This document shows, piece after piece, positions 43,318 to 56,216 of a stretch of DNA of 64,000 nt. A program made the translations under genes and the position numbers. The notes beneath the pieces are model-generated. The model had not been told where the DNA came from, made no database searches, and saw only the letters and a list, made by a program, of their open reading frames with translations. The stretch covers positions 58,262,102 to 58,326,101 of the forward strand of contig CAMTDV010001633.1 of the NCBI GenBank assembly GCA_947069175.1, in the 5' to 3' direction. The DNA comes from Scalesia atractyloides (taxonomy: Eukaryota; Streptophyta; Magnoliopsida; Asterales; Asteraceae). Within the stretch, counting starts at the first letter, position 1; each line of letters opens with the position of its first letter.

Positions 43318-43329
43318 TCTGATACCAAT
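43318..43329 (-). other. Primer binding site of E2
   Basis: The plus strand reads GCTCTGATACCA, that is TGGTATCAGAGC on the minus strand. It lies three bases from the LTR edge (43333). Confidence 0.85.
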
Positions 43330-43332
43330 CTG

Positions 43333-43846
43333 TCACACCTCAACCGATGGCGGAATCATCGGGGCACGGCACTAGGCGAATCATATTGCTTGAGAGAATC
43401 CATAACCACTATTTATGTAACAATATTTAAACATTCGTTATCCCATACTAACAAACATATAATCCATAAACAATCTTTACAGATATCCAAACATCTCTCA
43501 AACATATCCAATTCGATCTACCCTAGACTTTATTACATGAGTTTCTAAGATAATCCTAAGTCCATTGCAGCGATTAGAAATCATTAACTTGCAACATACG
43601 TTAAAATAATTGTCAATACAAAAATGTATTGGCGAGCATACAAGTTTTGATATAATAGCATAGTAGATAAAAGTGTCGCGAATTTCCACATACATAAACA
43701 TGATACACATAACATATAAACTCACAAGAAAAATTTCACATGTTAAGCTCTCGAAAAGGCTGCGAAGCGGGATGCGTCCTTCCTAACTAGACCCCGTCGG
43801 GTGTTAGCCAAACTATAGTACCATACAAGTTAAGGTGGAGTTAACG
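43333..43846 (-). repeat. E2 5' LTR, U5-side part
   Basis: The plus strand begins TGTCACACCTCAACCGATGG, the inverted LTR end that E3 and E4 also have. It is interrupted at 43847 by E3, and the rest resumes at 54583. Confidence 0.75.
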
Positions 43847-46407
43847 TGTAACACCTCACGTTTTCCTTACTTTCTATTTATAGCAAGCTCGTGTTGTAAT
43901 TCTATTTTCGGAAATCATTGTATTCGTAATCTTCATTTTGTTGTAAACACTGTAATCGAGGCTTGAATCATAATGGAAATATAAAATATTGCCCTATACT
44001 TGTTATGCATACTCGTACACTCATACACATATTGATCATACACGGAAACGTAATGTACTTGCATACACGTTACATTTATACTTGATACATACACTATACT
44101 CGACGTTTATACTCGATTTCGGAATACATATACATAGTGACCCAATACTTATGCTTATAATAACTTAATGTGTCATAAAATACCTTAGAAATACATTTAA
44201 ACCCGTAAAATTTGAATAAAACAACAAATGCAAAAAATTGTCCCGGACCCGGTCCTTATGGACCGCAAGGGGAAACCCTTATGGTCCGTAAGGTATGCTG
44301 GGCGGGACAGCAGGTTTAAAACCCGCGGCATATGCACGAATCCACACATTTTGGCCTCACCCAATGGCCTTAAACCCTAACTAAAACCTCCCAAACACCT
44401 CCCAACTCTTCCACTATATAAACCAAGCTTCCCCAAGCCTCAAACATTTTCCAATCTTCATCTAATCACTCTCAAGCACTCCCAAATTGTCCCAAATCAG
44501 TTGCAACATCAGATTTTCGGGCAGATTGTACCACCTTCACAAAAGTGAGCATAACTTGCTCAAAACTTAGTCTTTTTACTCGATTCTTCTTACATATTAC
44601 TTGGATAATCATTAGGGTTGAATCCAAGGGTTCTCCATGGAGAATCCAGAACTGGAAATGCCCCTAAATTGTCCCAAAACTTTATGTTTGTTTTCAAACT
44701 CTGTCAAACTTTGTTTATGTTCATCAAACTTGAGACAAACTCATCTCAAACCTATGTCCGAATGCTTACAACACTTCTTGTGGTTGGTTAAGCTTAAAAA
44801 CAAGGTTGAGACATTCAAACAAGAGGATTTATCCTCACAATAATTCTGTTTTCATAGAGCACTAAGCTCACAAGTGATGCAAGCTCATAGACTTGTTCAT
44901 GTGTGTCCACCAAGGTTAGCTTTGCCTATCCTAAACATTGAGACCACACATCACTTGATGATTTTCATCATCATCTCAAGTAGTTTGCTCGTCCTAAAGT
45001 GTCACAACCCCGCCAAGCCGTTGACATGTGTCCTCGTGTGCTCTCCGGGTTGTATTCACTTGGCTACTTGGTATCATAATGACATACTTCAATTCTTGTC
45101 ATTTCATTCTTATATTGTTCTCATTCATGACCTTCCTTGTTGTCTATGACAACATGTGTAGTGGTGAATCATATAACGAGGTTAAATGGATGTTCATCAT
45201 CCTACCTCCATGCTTGACTTACTTGAATACTTAAAGGTACCAAACTGGATGGTTCATCCTCCCACCTCCTACATGATCTTACTATTAAGTATATATTATG
45301 GACTATAATAAAATCCTATAAACCGAAACCTTGATAAAGACTAATAATCACCCATCAAGTTATTAAGTTTGTCACTAAAGTATGTAGTTCCTTGTCACGA
45401 CTCTAATAGGTCTCGTACCTATGAAACCATATAAACCCCTTTTCGGGTTATCGTAGTGACAAGAACAAGTGCTATGTCTTAGTGAATATTTTCATACATA
45501 ATACTTTATTCCTATTTCCGTAATCTCGCCCGAATAATCCAAATCTACCGTTACACTCATAACTAATACCTAAGTTCTTCTTGTAGAAGGACAAGGTTCC
45601 ATACTCTAAGCAACACAACAAAGCTCCCGGGATTACTTAAGAGGAACACTTAGCAAAACCGTGAGTACACTCGACCCATTTACCGTTTTAAACCACTTTT
45701 TGATTGTAACATGTTTACCTATCAAAACACACATATCACAAACTTATACTTTACATGCTCAATCCTTATACATGAATACTTGTTATGACTAGATACGTGC
45801 TTGGTTATACATGCTTGATCATTAACTTAGCTAGCCCAACTTATCATATATAGCGCTATAGGAGTAGCACACCGCCCGTCGGGGTTATGTTAAGATATTC
45901 ATTCTTACTTTAGTCTTGTCGCTTTTGTGGCAATGGAAGCTCGATCTCGTTAAAACTTTTGTGGAAACTCGGGGTTTGATGTAGTATTGCATGATTAGTA
46001 TGAACTTTGCTTTCAATTACCATGTGGATTGGAGTTACATTTTTATACTTATGCTAAGTATCGCCAAACTTGTATACTCGCCTTTGCTTTTGCATTGAAC
46101 TCGTATTTTTAACATGTTACAGGTTGATGAAGATTTTGCTATGAAATTGGAGTAGTGATGATGCTCTAGATACACATTTAGACGTTAGGCTAAAATGTTG
46201 TATCATTTTGTTTTTATGCTTATGTTGTACTCGTCTTTAAATCTCCCAATTGTTGTAATTGACTTAATGATGTAATGTGACAATGTTATTGTTGAATGAA
46301 TGAAATATGGGTTTTGTTTAAATATTGTCACCAATAGCGTTATGAAGTCTCTTGCAATCTCGTTTACGTCTCACTCCAATGTTTCCGCCATCGGTTGGGG
46401 TGTGACA
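43847..46407 (+). repeat. 5' LTR of E3
   Basis: It starts TGTAACACCTCACG and ends ATCGGTTGGGGTGTGACA. The TATA box (CTATATAAACC) is at 44413. Upstream is an inverted module (CTTATGGACC and GGTCCGTAAG, 44250-44291) that is shorter in the other LTR. Confidence 0.88.
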
Positions 46408-46940
46408 GATTGGTATCAGAGCCATAACTATAGGGAATTAGGTAGAATTGCCATGTTCGACCTAGGCTATAGTTTAAGTGTCCATTTTTTACCATTCTTA
46501 TACCATGCTTAAAACCTTATGCTTCCTCACTGCTTCTTCTTTATCTTTTGGTCTTAAATTTACATAATGTCTTTCCTAAGACGTTTTGCATAATACACTT
46601 GAAGACTTGAAGACACTCATGATGTAAACGAGACGATTTGCACCAAAATAGGTCCAATGACTTACATTTTTTGGTGAAATCCCTCATTCCGCGTATTCGA
46701 TTTTCACAAAGTTATACCATCAAGTTAGGAGTGATATCCACATCTTGATGGAAACTTCAATTTCATGCTCTAGTGGATCTTACAAACGAGTCGGAATATG
46801 CTCCTCGTTTAGTAAGAAACAACCACACTTAGGGTAAGAAATCGTCAAGTTAGGGGTGAAACCCGCACCTTGTCGATTAAGTCTCATTCCTTGATTTTCG
46901 CTCTCGCCAAAGTTTCGATTTTCTAATCCATTAGAGACGT

Positions 46941-47010
46941 GTAGTAACTGGAAGGGTAAAATACCGTTAGTCGCTTCTCGATGAGAGTATTTTACCTATA
47001 GGCCAAAGCA
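46941..47010 (+). promoter_or_regulatory. Conserved 5' leader stem of E3
   Basis: GTAGTAACTGGAAGGGTA is followed by a 10-base pairing, GGTAAAATAC against GTATTTTACC, then CTATAGGCCAAAGCA. It lies 380 bases upstream of the gag ATG. The same ends occur in E1 and E2. Confidence 0.6.
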
Positions 47011-47389
47011 CAGTTCTCTAATTAGAAAGGATCTTCGATTCACTTTGGAATTGTCGACGTTTCTCTACCCGAAAGAATCTCATGTTTTATTGAGCCAATC
47101 TTTTATGTTATCTCAATTTATATGTGATTTTATACTTGTTACCTTATTCGTTTTGAACCATTAGACATTTCGCACGTTTATCGCAATCAAAAAAATATTA
47201 ATTCTCGTGAACACACTAAATTTATACTCCTTATTCGCATTCATGCGTGATTATACATGCTATACTTAATGAATTCATGCAACTTTATGTGAACCATGCT
47301 TGAACCCTATTACATGCTTATTCATGCACAACTTATTTTTCCATATTATGATCAAGTCTCATCCCTTTTCTTCTATGTTCAACCTCTAG

Positions 47390-50300
47390 ATGAATTCTCC
47401 TAACTCATCCAAGAAATCCAAGAGGTCCAACAAGGGTTCCAACAACAACAATAACAATGAAGACTCCATCTCCAAGCAAGAACTCATCGGTCTTGTCGCC
47501 GAGCAAATGGCCGACCAAATGGCCCGTGTCATCCCTGATATCGTTAGCCAGCTTCAAACCATCAACACCAAAACCCCTAAATCCTCTGCCGACTCTAAAA
47601 CCGACAACCCCAAAATGTCCTTCCAATTCAAGCATTTCATGGCTTTTAAACCGGTAGAATTCATTGGCATGGACGGTGTCACCGCCATGATCAATTGATT
47701 TGATGCGATGGAGCTTACCTTTCTTCAGGGCGGGTGCCCTGATGAACTTCAAACCCTTAACGCTACCGGGGTCTTTCGCCAGAGAGCCCTCGAGTGGTGG
47801 ACAACGGAACGCAACAAGCGTGGCAACGAAGCAGCCCATGCTCTCACTTGGGACGAGCTCAAGCAGCTCATGAGAGACTAGTTCTGTCCTCCCTATGAGA
47901 CCCAGAAGCTCGAAAACGAATTCTGGAATCTCACCCAGCAGGGGAGCGATGCTGAAGGACTGATCGCTCGCTTCAAACAATTAACTATCGTCTGTCCTGG
48001 ACAGGTGGATACAGTTCCCAAGGTGATAGCTAAGCTTATTCATTCGCTTTCGCCTGTGATCATGAATCACATAGCCGCCGCAACCCTAGAACCCTCGAAG
48101 AAGCCTTTAGCATAACCATCCAGCTTAACCACAACTGCATCCTTCAGGGGCCTACGACAAGGTTCCTACAAAGCATGCACATCAAGCCACCGCCAATACC
48201 ACCACCACTACTGAGTCACCTCCCCCTCAAGCCAAGAAGAACAGCCTCAAGAACAAGAAGCGGAAGGCTTCAGTTCAAAACAACACGGTTGTCACTCCGC
48301 CTGCCCCTACACATTTAAATGCCATCTCCTCCACCCAAAACAACGATCCACCTAGACAAAGCTACACCGGCTCTTGGCCTAGGTGTGATCGTTGCACCTA
48401 CCACCATCTCCCTAATACCCCGTGTCGAAAGTGCGCCAACTGTAACCGGATGGGGCATCTTTCTGGCCAAGGTCGCCAACCCCAAAACAACCAAACCATT
48501 GTCCCCAACCCAAACCAAACTCAACCCCAACGTCAGAATGTTCCTGTGCGAGCATGTTACAAATGTGGCGATCCCAACCATCTCGCCAATGTCTGTCCTC
48601 TTCTCAACCAACAGCATCAGCAGCAGTAGCAACAGCAGCCTGAGCCTGCTAAAGGACGAGCTTTCATGCTTACCTTCGCTCAAGCCCAGAGCTCTAACGA
48701 CGTCATTACTGGTACGTTCCTTCTGAACCATATTTATGCTACATGTCTATTTGATCCTGGCGCCGATAGGAGTTTTGTGTCGCTAGAATTTGAACCCTTG
48801 CTTAAGTGCGAACGATCTAAAATGCCTAATCCTTTCGCTATCAAAGTCGCTAATGGTAAAACCATCTCCATTGATTTTTCTATCTGGTTGCTCTTTGATT
48901 CTTAACGATCATTCGTTCTCCATTGACCTCATTCCCATGCAAATGGGTAGTTTCGACATCATAGTAGGCATAGATGGGCTTATGCGAGTTCGTGCCGAAG
49001 TTGCTTATTCCGAAAAGTTCATTCGCCTCCCTCTTCCTCAAGGTGATTCCCTACACGTCTATTGCGAGAAACCTTCTAAAGGTCTCAAGCTTATGTCGTG
49101 CATCAAAGCGAACAAGTACTTGCGTAAGGAGTACTTTGCCTTTCTCGCCCATATTGTGGAAAAGAAAGACAAAGGTCCGAGCATAAGTGATGTTATTGTC
49201 GTTTGCGAGTTTCCCTCCGTTTTCCCTGAGGATCTTCCTGGTCCTCCGCCTCCTCGAGCTGTCGATTTTCGTATTGATCTTATCCCTGGCACAACACCTG
49301 TTGTGAAAGCTCCCCTATCGCTTAGCACCCCCGGAGATGCAAGAGCTATCAAGCCAACTTCAAGAACTTCTTGATAAAGGCTTTATACGCCCTAGTACTT
49401 CCCCTTGGGGCGCTCCCGTTCTTTTCGTCAAAAAGAAAGATGGGTTATTTCGCATGTGTATTGACTATCGTGAGCTCAATAAGCTTACGTCAAAAACTGA
49501 TACCCACTTCCTCGTATCGATGACCTCTTCTATCAATTGCAAGGCGTGAAGTGCTTTTCAAAGATTGATCTCCGTTCTGGCTACCATCAACTTCGGGTTT
49601 CCGAGGAAGATATACCCAAAACCGCCTTTCGCACACGTTATGGACACTACAAGTTCGTGGTCATGTCTTTTGGGTTGACCAACGCACCTGCAGTGTTTAT
49701 GGATCTCATGAACCGCGTGTGTAAGCCTTTTCTCGATCATTTCGTCATTGTATTCATCGACGATATCCTAATCTACTCCAAGACGAAGGAAGAGCATGGA
49801 CGACATTTGCATCTCATTCTTCAGCTTTTGCAAACCGAACGTCTTTATGCCAAATTCTCCAAGTGTGAATTTTGGCTAAAGGAGGTTCAATTCTTAAGTC
49901 ACACTGTCAATGAACTCGGTATTCATGTTGACCCTGCAAAGATAGAAGTTGTGAAGAATTGGATTGCACCTAAGTCTCCCTCTGAAATTCATTCGTTTCT
50001 TGGCCTAGCTGGGTACTATCGTCGTTTCATCTCGAACTTCTCAAAGATTGTCGTTCCCTTGACTTCGTTGACTCAAAATGATAAACCTTTTGTTTGGGGT
50101 CCCGTACAAGAGGAATCTTTCCAAACGCTCAAGGACATGCTTTGTAATGCTCCTATCCTCACTCTCCATGATGGGAACAATGATTCCGTCGTGTATTACA
50201 ATGCCTCTAACCAGGGTCTTGGTTGCGTACTCATGCAACGAGACAAAGTAATCACTTATGCGTCGAGACAACTCAAGATACATGAGAAAAACTATACTAC

Positions 50301-52009
50301 TCATGACCTTGAACTTGGTGTAGTTGTTTTTGCATTAAAGATTTGGCGACACTACCTTTATGGTACAAAGTGTACGGTCTCCACTGACCATAAGAGCCTC
50401 CAACATATCTTTGATCAAAAGGAACTAAACATGCGTCAACGTCGTTGGGTAGAATTGTTAAACGACTACGACTGTGATATTCGCTACCACCCTAGTAAGG
50501 AGAATGTCGTGGCCGATGCACTCAGTCGTAAGACTCATGTAAAGAGTGTTCGTTGCTACCAAATCGTGGGAACACTCAACGAGTTGATTCGACAAGCACA
50601 ATTTACCGTCATTAACGAGGGAAACCTTGATAGTGAATTGAATTGTGGAGTCGAAAACCCGCTCGAAGCTAAACCTGATGGTATTCTTTACTACCATAGT
50701 CGTATTTGGATTCCCGATCGTCCAAATCTTCGGTCTACTTTGATGGATGAAGCCCACAAATCCCGATACTCCGTTCATCCTAGAGCTGAGAAGATGTACC
50801 ATGATTTGTGTACATCCTATCGGTGGCCTGGAATGAAACATGATATCGCTCTTTACGTGTCCAAATGCGTTACGTGTTCCAAAGTCAAGGCAGAACATCA
50901 ACGTCCCTCTGGTTTGCTCGAACAACCAGAAATTCTTGTCTGGAAATGGGAGAGCATAGCCATGGATTTCATCACGAAATCGCCTCGTACTCCCTCTGGT
51001 CATGACAACATTTGGGTTATCATCGACCGATTGACCAAATCCGTGCACTTCCTTGCCATTCGTGAAGATTACAAAGTCGAGAAATTGGCTCGTATCTACA
51101 CGGATGAAATCATTAGTCCTCATGGTACTCCCCTTGATATTATCTCCGATCGCGATGCTCGTTTCACCTCCCGCCTTTGGCAAACTTTTCAATCCGCCCT
51201 TGGCACTCAGCTTAATCTTAGCACCGCTTTTCATCCTCAGTTTGATGGTCAAACCGAGCGTACCATCCAAACCTTGGAGGATATGCTTCGGTCATGCGTA
51301 ATCGATTTTGGCGGCAATTGGGATTTGCACTTACCCTTGGTTGAATTCTCGTACAAAAATAGTTATCACGTTAGTATTCAAATGGCACCATTTGAAGCAT
51401 TGTATGGTCGCAAGTGTCGTTCACCTATTTGTTGGCACGAGATTGGAGACACACAAATCACCGGTCCGAGCTTATACAAGAGACAACAGACAAGATCTGG
51501 CAAATACGTGATAATCTCCTCAAAGCACGCAACCGACAAAAGAGCTACGCTGACAAAAGACGCAAGCCCTTGGAATTTAATGTAGGTGATCATGTACTTC
51601 TCAAGGTATCCCCTTGGAAAGGCGTTGTCCGTTTTGGTAAGAAAGGCAAACTCGCTCCTCGCTACGCGGGTCCCTTCAAGATCTTGGAAAGAATTGGCAA
51701 GGTAGCATAACGACTGGACCTACCTCAAACGCTCAACAATGTTCATCCTGTGTTTCATGTTTCAAATCTCAAGAGATGTCTAGCCGAAGAAGGACTTCAA
51801 GTTCCACTCGAAGATCTTCAAATCAATGAGACATTGCATTTTGTGGAAAAACCGGTCGAAATCATGACCGAGGAGTCAAGAAGCTATGGCGCAATCGGAT
51901 CCCTATCGTGAAAGTCTGTTGGGAAGGGAAACGTGGCGCCGAGTTTACTTGGGAACTCGAGAGTGATATGAAGACTAAGTATCCGCATCCCTTCGTTGCA
52001 TCTTCCTAA
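47390..52009 (+). pseudogene. E3 gag-pol polyprotein, broken
   Basis: Gag starts MNSPNSSKKSKRSNKG. Stops occur at 47696 and 47879, with frame changes until the knuckle CYKCGDPNHLANVC (48555-48600). Protease (48730-48790) reads DPGADRSF where DTGA or DSGA is usual. The linker has FPSVFPEDLPGPPPP. RT (49340-49790) has PVLFVKKKDG, IDYRELN and FIDDILIYS. RNase H reads YYNASNQGLG, with Asn in place of the first catalytic Asp; TDHKSL and VADALSR are normal. Integrase keeps the CVTC pair, AMDF, SDRDARF and FDGQTERT. The C-terminal part changes frame near 51560 and 51880 and ends KYPHPFVASS. The longest open piece is 49537-51585 (682 residues). Confidence 0.92.
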
Positions 52010-52043
52010 ATTTCGGGACGAACTTTCCTAAAGGAGGGGAGAC
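52008..52043 (+). other. Pre-PPT block and polypurine tract of E3
   Basis: AAATTTCGGGACGAACTTTC and CTAAAGGAGGGGAGAC precede TGTAACA. The block begins inside the pol stop codon, so coding and cis signal overlap. Confidence 0.75.
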
Positions 52044-54577
52044 TGTAACACCTCTCATTTTCCTTACTTTCTATTTATAGCAAGCTCGTGTTGTAATTCT
52101 ATTTCGGAAATCATTGTATTCGTAATCTTCATTTCATTGTAAACGATGTAATCGAGGCTTGAATCATAATGGAAATATACAATTTTTCCCTATACTTGTT
52201 ATGCATACTCGTACACTCATACACATATTGATCATACACGGAAACGTAACGTACTTGCATACACGTGACATTTATACTTGATACATACACTATACTCGGT
52301 GTTTATACTCGATCTCGGACATTCTATTCATACATATACATTGTAACCCAATACTTATGCTTATAATAACTTAATGTGTCATAAAATACCTTAGAAATAC
52401 ATTTAAACCCGTAACATTTGAACAAAACAACAAATGCAAAAACTTGTCCCGGACCCGGTCCGTAAGGTATGCTGGGCAGGACAGCAGGTTTCAAACCCGC
52501 GGCATATGCACGAATCCACACATTTTGGCCTCATCCAATGGCCTTAAACCCTAACTAAAACCTCCCAAACACCTCCCAACTTTTCCACTATATAAACCAA
52601 GCTTCCCCAAGCCTCAAACACTTTCCAATCTTCATCTAATCGCTCTCAAGCACTCCCAAATTGTCCCAAATCAGTTGCAACATCAGATTTTTGGGCAGAT
52701 TGTACCACCTTCACAAAAGTGAGCATAACTTTCTCAAAACTTGGTCTTTTTACTCGATTTTTCTTCCATATTCCCTGGATAATCATTAGGGTTGAATCCA
52801 AGGGTTCTCCATGGAGAATCCCGACCTAGAAATGCCCCTAAATTGTCCCAAAACTTTCTGTTTGTTTCAAACTCTTTCAAACTTTGTTTATGTTCATCAA
52901 ACTTGAGTCAAACTCATCTCAAACCTATGTTTGGATGCTTACAACACTTCTTGTGGTTGGTTAGGCTTAAAAACAAGGTTGAGACATTCAAACAAGAGGA
53001 TTTATCCTCACAATAATTCTGTTTTCATAGAGCATTAAGCTCACAAGTGATGCAAGCTCATAGACTTGTTCATGTGTGTCCACCAAGGTTAGCTTTGTCT
53101 ATCCTAAACATTGAGACCACACATCACTTGATGATTTTCATCATCATCTCAAGTAGTTTGCTAGTCCTAAAGTGTCACAACCCCGCCAAGCCATTGACAT
53201 GTGTCCTCGTGTGCTCTCCTGGTCGTATTCACTTGGCTACTTGGTATTATGATGACATACTTCAATTCTTGTCATTTCATTCTTGTATTGTTCTCATCAT
53301 GACCCTCCTTGTTGTCTATGACAACTTGTGTAGTGGTGAATCATATAACATGGTTAAATGGATGTTCATCATCCTACCTCCACGCTTGACTTACTTGAAT
53401 ACTAAGAGGTACCAAAGTGGATGGTTCATCCTCCCACCTCCTACATGATCTTACTATTAAGTATATATTATGGACTATAATATAATCCTAAAAACCGAAA
53501 CCTTGATAATGACTAAATAATCACCTATCAAGTTATTAAGTTTGTCACTAATGTATGTAGTTCCTTGTCACGACTCTAATAGGTCTCAAACCTATGAAAC
53601 CATATAAACCCCTTTACGGGTTATCATAGTGTCAAGAATTAGTGCTATGTCTTAGTGAATATTTTCGTACATAATACTTTATTCCTATTTCCGTAATCTC
53701 GCTCGAATAATCCAAATCTACCGTTACACTCATAACTAATACCTAAGTTCTTCATGTAGAAGGACAAGGTGCCATACTCTAAGCAACACAACAAAGCTCC
53801 CGGGATTACTTAAGTGGAACACTTACAAAAACCATGAGTACACTCGACCCATTTACCGTTTTAAACCACTTTTGGGTTGTAACATGTTTACCTATCAAAA
53901 CACACATATCACAAACTCATGCTTTACATGCTCAATCCTTATACATGAATAGTTGTTATGCCTAGATACATGCTTGGTTATACATGTTTGATCATTAACT
54001 TAGCTAGCCCAACTTATCATATATAGCGTTATAGGAGTAGCACACCGCCCGTCGGGGTTATGTTAAGATATTCATTCTTATTTTAGTCTTGTCGCTTTTG
54101 TGGCAAGGGAAGCTCGATCTCGTTAAAACTTTTGTGGAAACTCGGGGTTTGATGTAGTATTGCATGATTAGTATGAACTTTGCTTTCAATTACCATGTGG
54201 ATTGGAGTTACATTTTTATACTTATGCTAAGTATCGCCAAACTTGTGTACTCGCCTTTGCTTTTGCATTGAACTCGTATTTTTAACATGTTACAAGTTGA
54301 TGAAGATTTTGCTATGAAATTGGAGTAGTGATGATGCTCTAGATACACATTTAGACGTTAGGCTAAAATGTTGTATTATTTTGTTGTTATGCTTATGCTG
54401 TACTCGTCTTTAGATCTCCAAATTGTTGTAATTGACTTAATGATGTAAGGTGACAATGTTATCGTTGAATGAATGAAATATGGGTTTTTGTTTAAATATT
54501 GTCGTAGCGTTATGAAGTCTCTTGCAATCTTGTTTACGTCTCACTCCGATGTTTCCGCCATCAGTTGGGGTGTGACA
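52044..54577 (+). repeat. 3' LTR of E3
   Basis: It is collinear with 43847-46407 at high identity. About 33 bases of the inverted module upstream of the TATA box are missing (near 52456), as if lost between two GGTCC repeats. It starts TGTAACACCTCTC and ends TTGGGGTGTGACA. Confidence 0.88.
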
Positions 54578-54582
54578 TAATG

Positions 54583-56216
54583 AAAGAAAGTGTCCTAGTT
54601 TACATGTTCCTAGCATCACGTATAAATATGTAATACAGATATTCACGTGTGATAAATCAATTTAGTGTGCATTGTGTACTTTGACAGGAACGTATGTTAC
54701 ACCCAAAAAGTGCGTTAAAGCGAAAATGGGTCAAGTATACTCACAGTTGGTGCGATTAAAGGAGAGATGAGGTCTGATGTAGATTGATAGGAGTGTCGAA
54801 TCAGCCTGTAAGCGAACAGAAGTGCATCAGTCTTTTGAAATGCTGAAACGGTTAACGGTTGAAGGAACAGTAGACAAGTTCGGGTGAACTTGTACCTTGG
54901 GGTGCAAGTTCGGGCGAACTTGTGCTATCATCTCTTGGAAGAATACATGTTCGGGCAAACTTGTCCTGATTCTTTGGGATCAGTACAAGTTCGGGCGAAC
55001 TTGTGTGTTTTCTGTCAAAAGTTGATCAACTTCGGGCGAACTTGGTCACCAATCTGGTGACAAGTTCGAGCGAACTTTACTGTTTTGGCATCCAAATCGT
55101 GCGTTTTCGCGTCGTTTGCTGAGGAAATCGAGTGTCCATACCTCCAACCTTAAGCTACTGAACAAAACCTAGGCTGGAGAGGTCTCTTGGAGCGAGTTTT
55201 AGCCATTTTACAGAAACTCGGACTAATCCGGGCGAACTTGATGGTTCGTACGGGTTAGTCCAGTTTGTGCAAAGTGACGATTTCGTCCTTGTGCTTTCGA
55301 ATCTGAGATCTTGCTTGGCAACGCCTCGTTCTACTTCAAAGTGAACGAAACATACGTCATTTATTCCGAATCTGTGTGAAAACCGATGTTTTAAAAAGGG
55401 TTTTACTTAGATCTAAGTGAAAAACAGAAGTTTTGTATAAAAAGATGAAGATTTTCGTAAACAGAAGAGTTTTGATGAAATCGAAGGTAAAACCTTGTGC
55501 AAAATCGTTGTAAAACGTTGTTGTTTGCATGAAAACGGGTTGATTCTTACTTGGAAATCAAAGGTTTTCGGTTTCGGGAGGTTTCGGGTGAACTTGCAGC
55601 AAGGAGTGCACGAATGGAGGTGTTGGGTATTTATAGGTGAGGTGAGAATGGGCTGAAATAGATCAAGTTCGGCCGAACTTGTCACACATTCAAGCGAACT
55701 TGGCACAATTTCGGGCGAACTTGGCCAGTTCAGCTTGAAAGTATGCAATTTTGAGCGAACTTGTTAGATTTAAAGGGATTCTGAAGCCTGATCAAGTTCG
55801 GCGAACTTGTGGTAGTCAAGTTCGGCCGAACTTCGCCTGGCTAAGTTTCGTTCGTTATTTTCGTGTTAGGTGCTCGTTTGACGATTCGGTTCGTATTAGA
55901 TAGTTATGTTAAGCGTTTTAGCAAGGCGTTAAGCGTATTAAGCGTATAAATTAGGTTAAGATTCGATAAATAAGCGAGATAGCATGCGGCTTTGTTCCCA
56001 AGTCTTGCGAGAGTCGCGTTGTAGTTTAAGCGAGCAGATAGCCTTGGAAACTTCACGCAAAGTTTATAGAATTTAGCGAGTGCAATATAGGTGTATGCGT
56101 TGTGAAGTGCGAAAATAAGTGATGTAGCGTAGTAAGCGATTTAGTTACATTATGATCTGAACTCTGGTGCCAGGCGTAACGAGAGTGACGAGCTTGCGAG
56201 GAAGCGGGTTGTTACA
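54583..56216 (-). repeat. E2 5' LTR, U3-side part
   Basis: It ends on the plus strand with GAGGAAGCGGGTTGTTACA (LTR start on minus). U3 palindromes lie at 55660-55840 and the TATA box near 55630. A second group of palindromes (54873-55095) lies in the transcribed part. 55395-55860 is collinear with 38500-38960 of the 3' LTR. Confidence 0.78.

Larger units (their letters stand above)
43847..54577 (+). mobile_element. E3: Tekay-like (Del) chromovirus, autonomous type, decayed
   Basis: Complete layout: LTR 43847-46407, PBS TGGTATCAGAGC 46411-46422, gag-pol 47390-52009, PPT 52031-52043 and LTR 52044-54577. Target duplication is TAACG against TAATG (one change). Long LTRs (2.5 kb), methionine PBS, domain order protease-RT-RNase H-integrase and a chromodomain-like tail point to the Tekay clade. 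It inserted into the E2 5' LTR. Confidence 0.9.
38475..56216 (-). mobile_element. E2: gag-only LTR retrotransposon, minus strand, split by E3
   Basis: In minus-strand order: 5' LTR (56216-54583 plus 43846-43333), PBS (TGGTATCAGAGC near 43329-43318), leader, broken gag (42066-40942), stem-loop motif copies (40597-39807), pre-PPT block (39337-39302) and 3' LTR (39301 leftwards, truncated at the palindrome). No pol domain is present in 39338-40940, so it is non-autonomous like E1. E3 (43847-54577) lies inside the 5' LTR. No matching target duplication was found at the outer ends, in keeping with the damaged 3' LTR. Confidence 0.8.

Noticed and set aside
45870..45882. Ribosomal RNA gene fragment (CACACCGCCCGTC)
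   Set aside because: Only about 13 bases match; the flanks are LTR sequence.
47405..47980. 191-residue minus-strand frame over E3 gag
   Set aside because: Antisense shadow; the plus strand carries the recognised gag.
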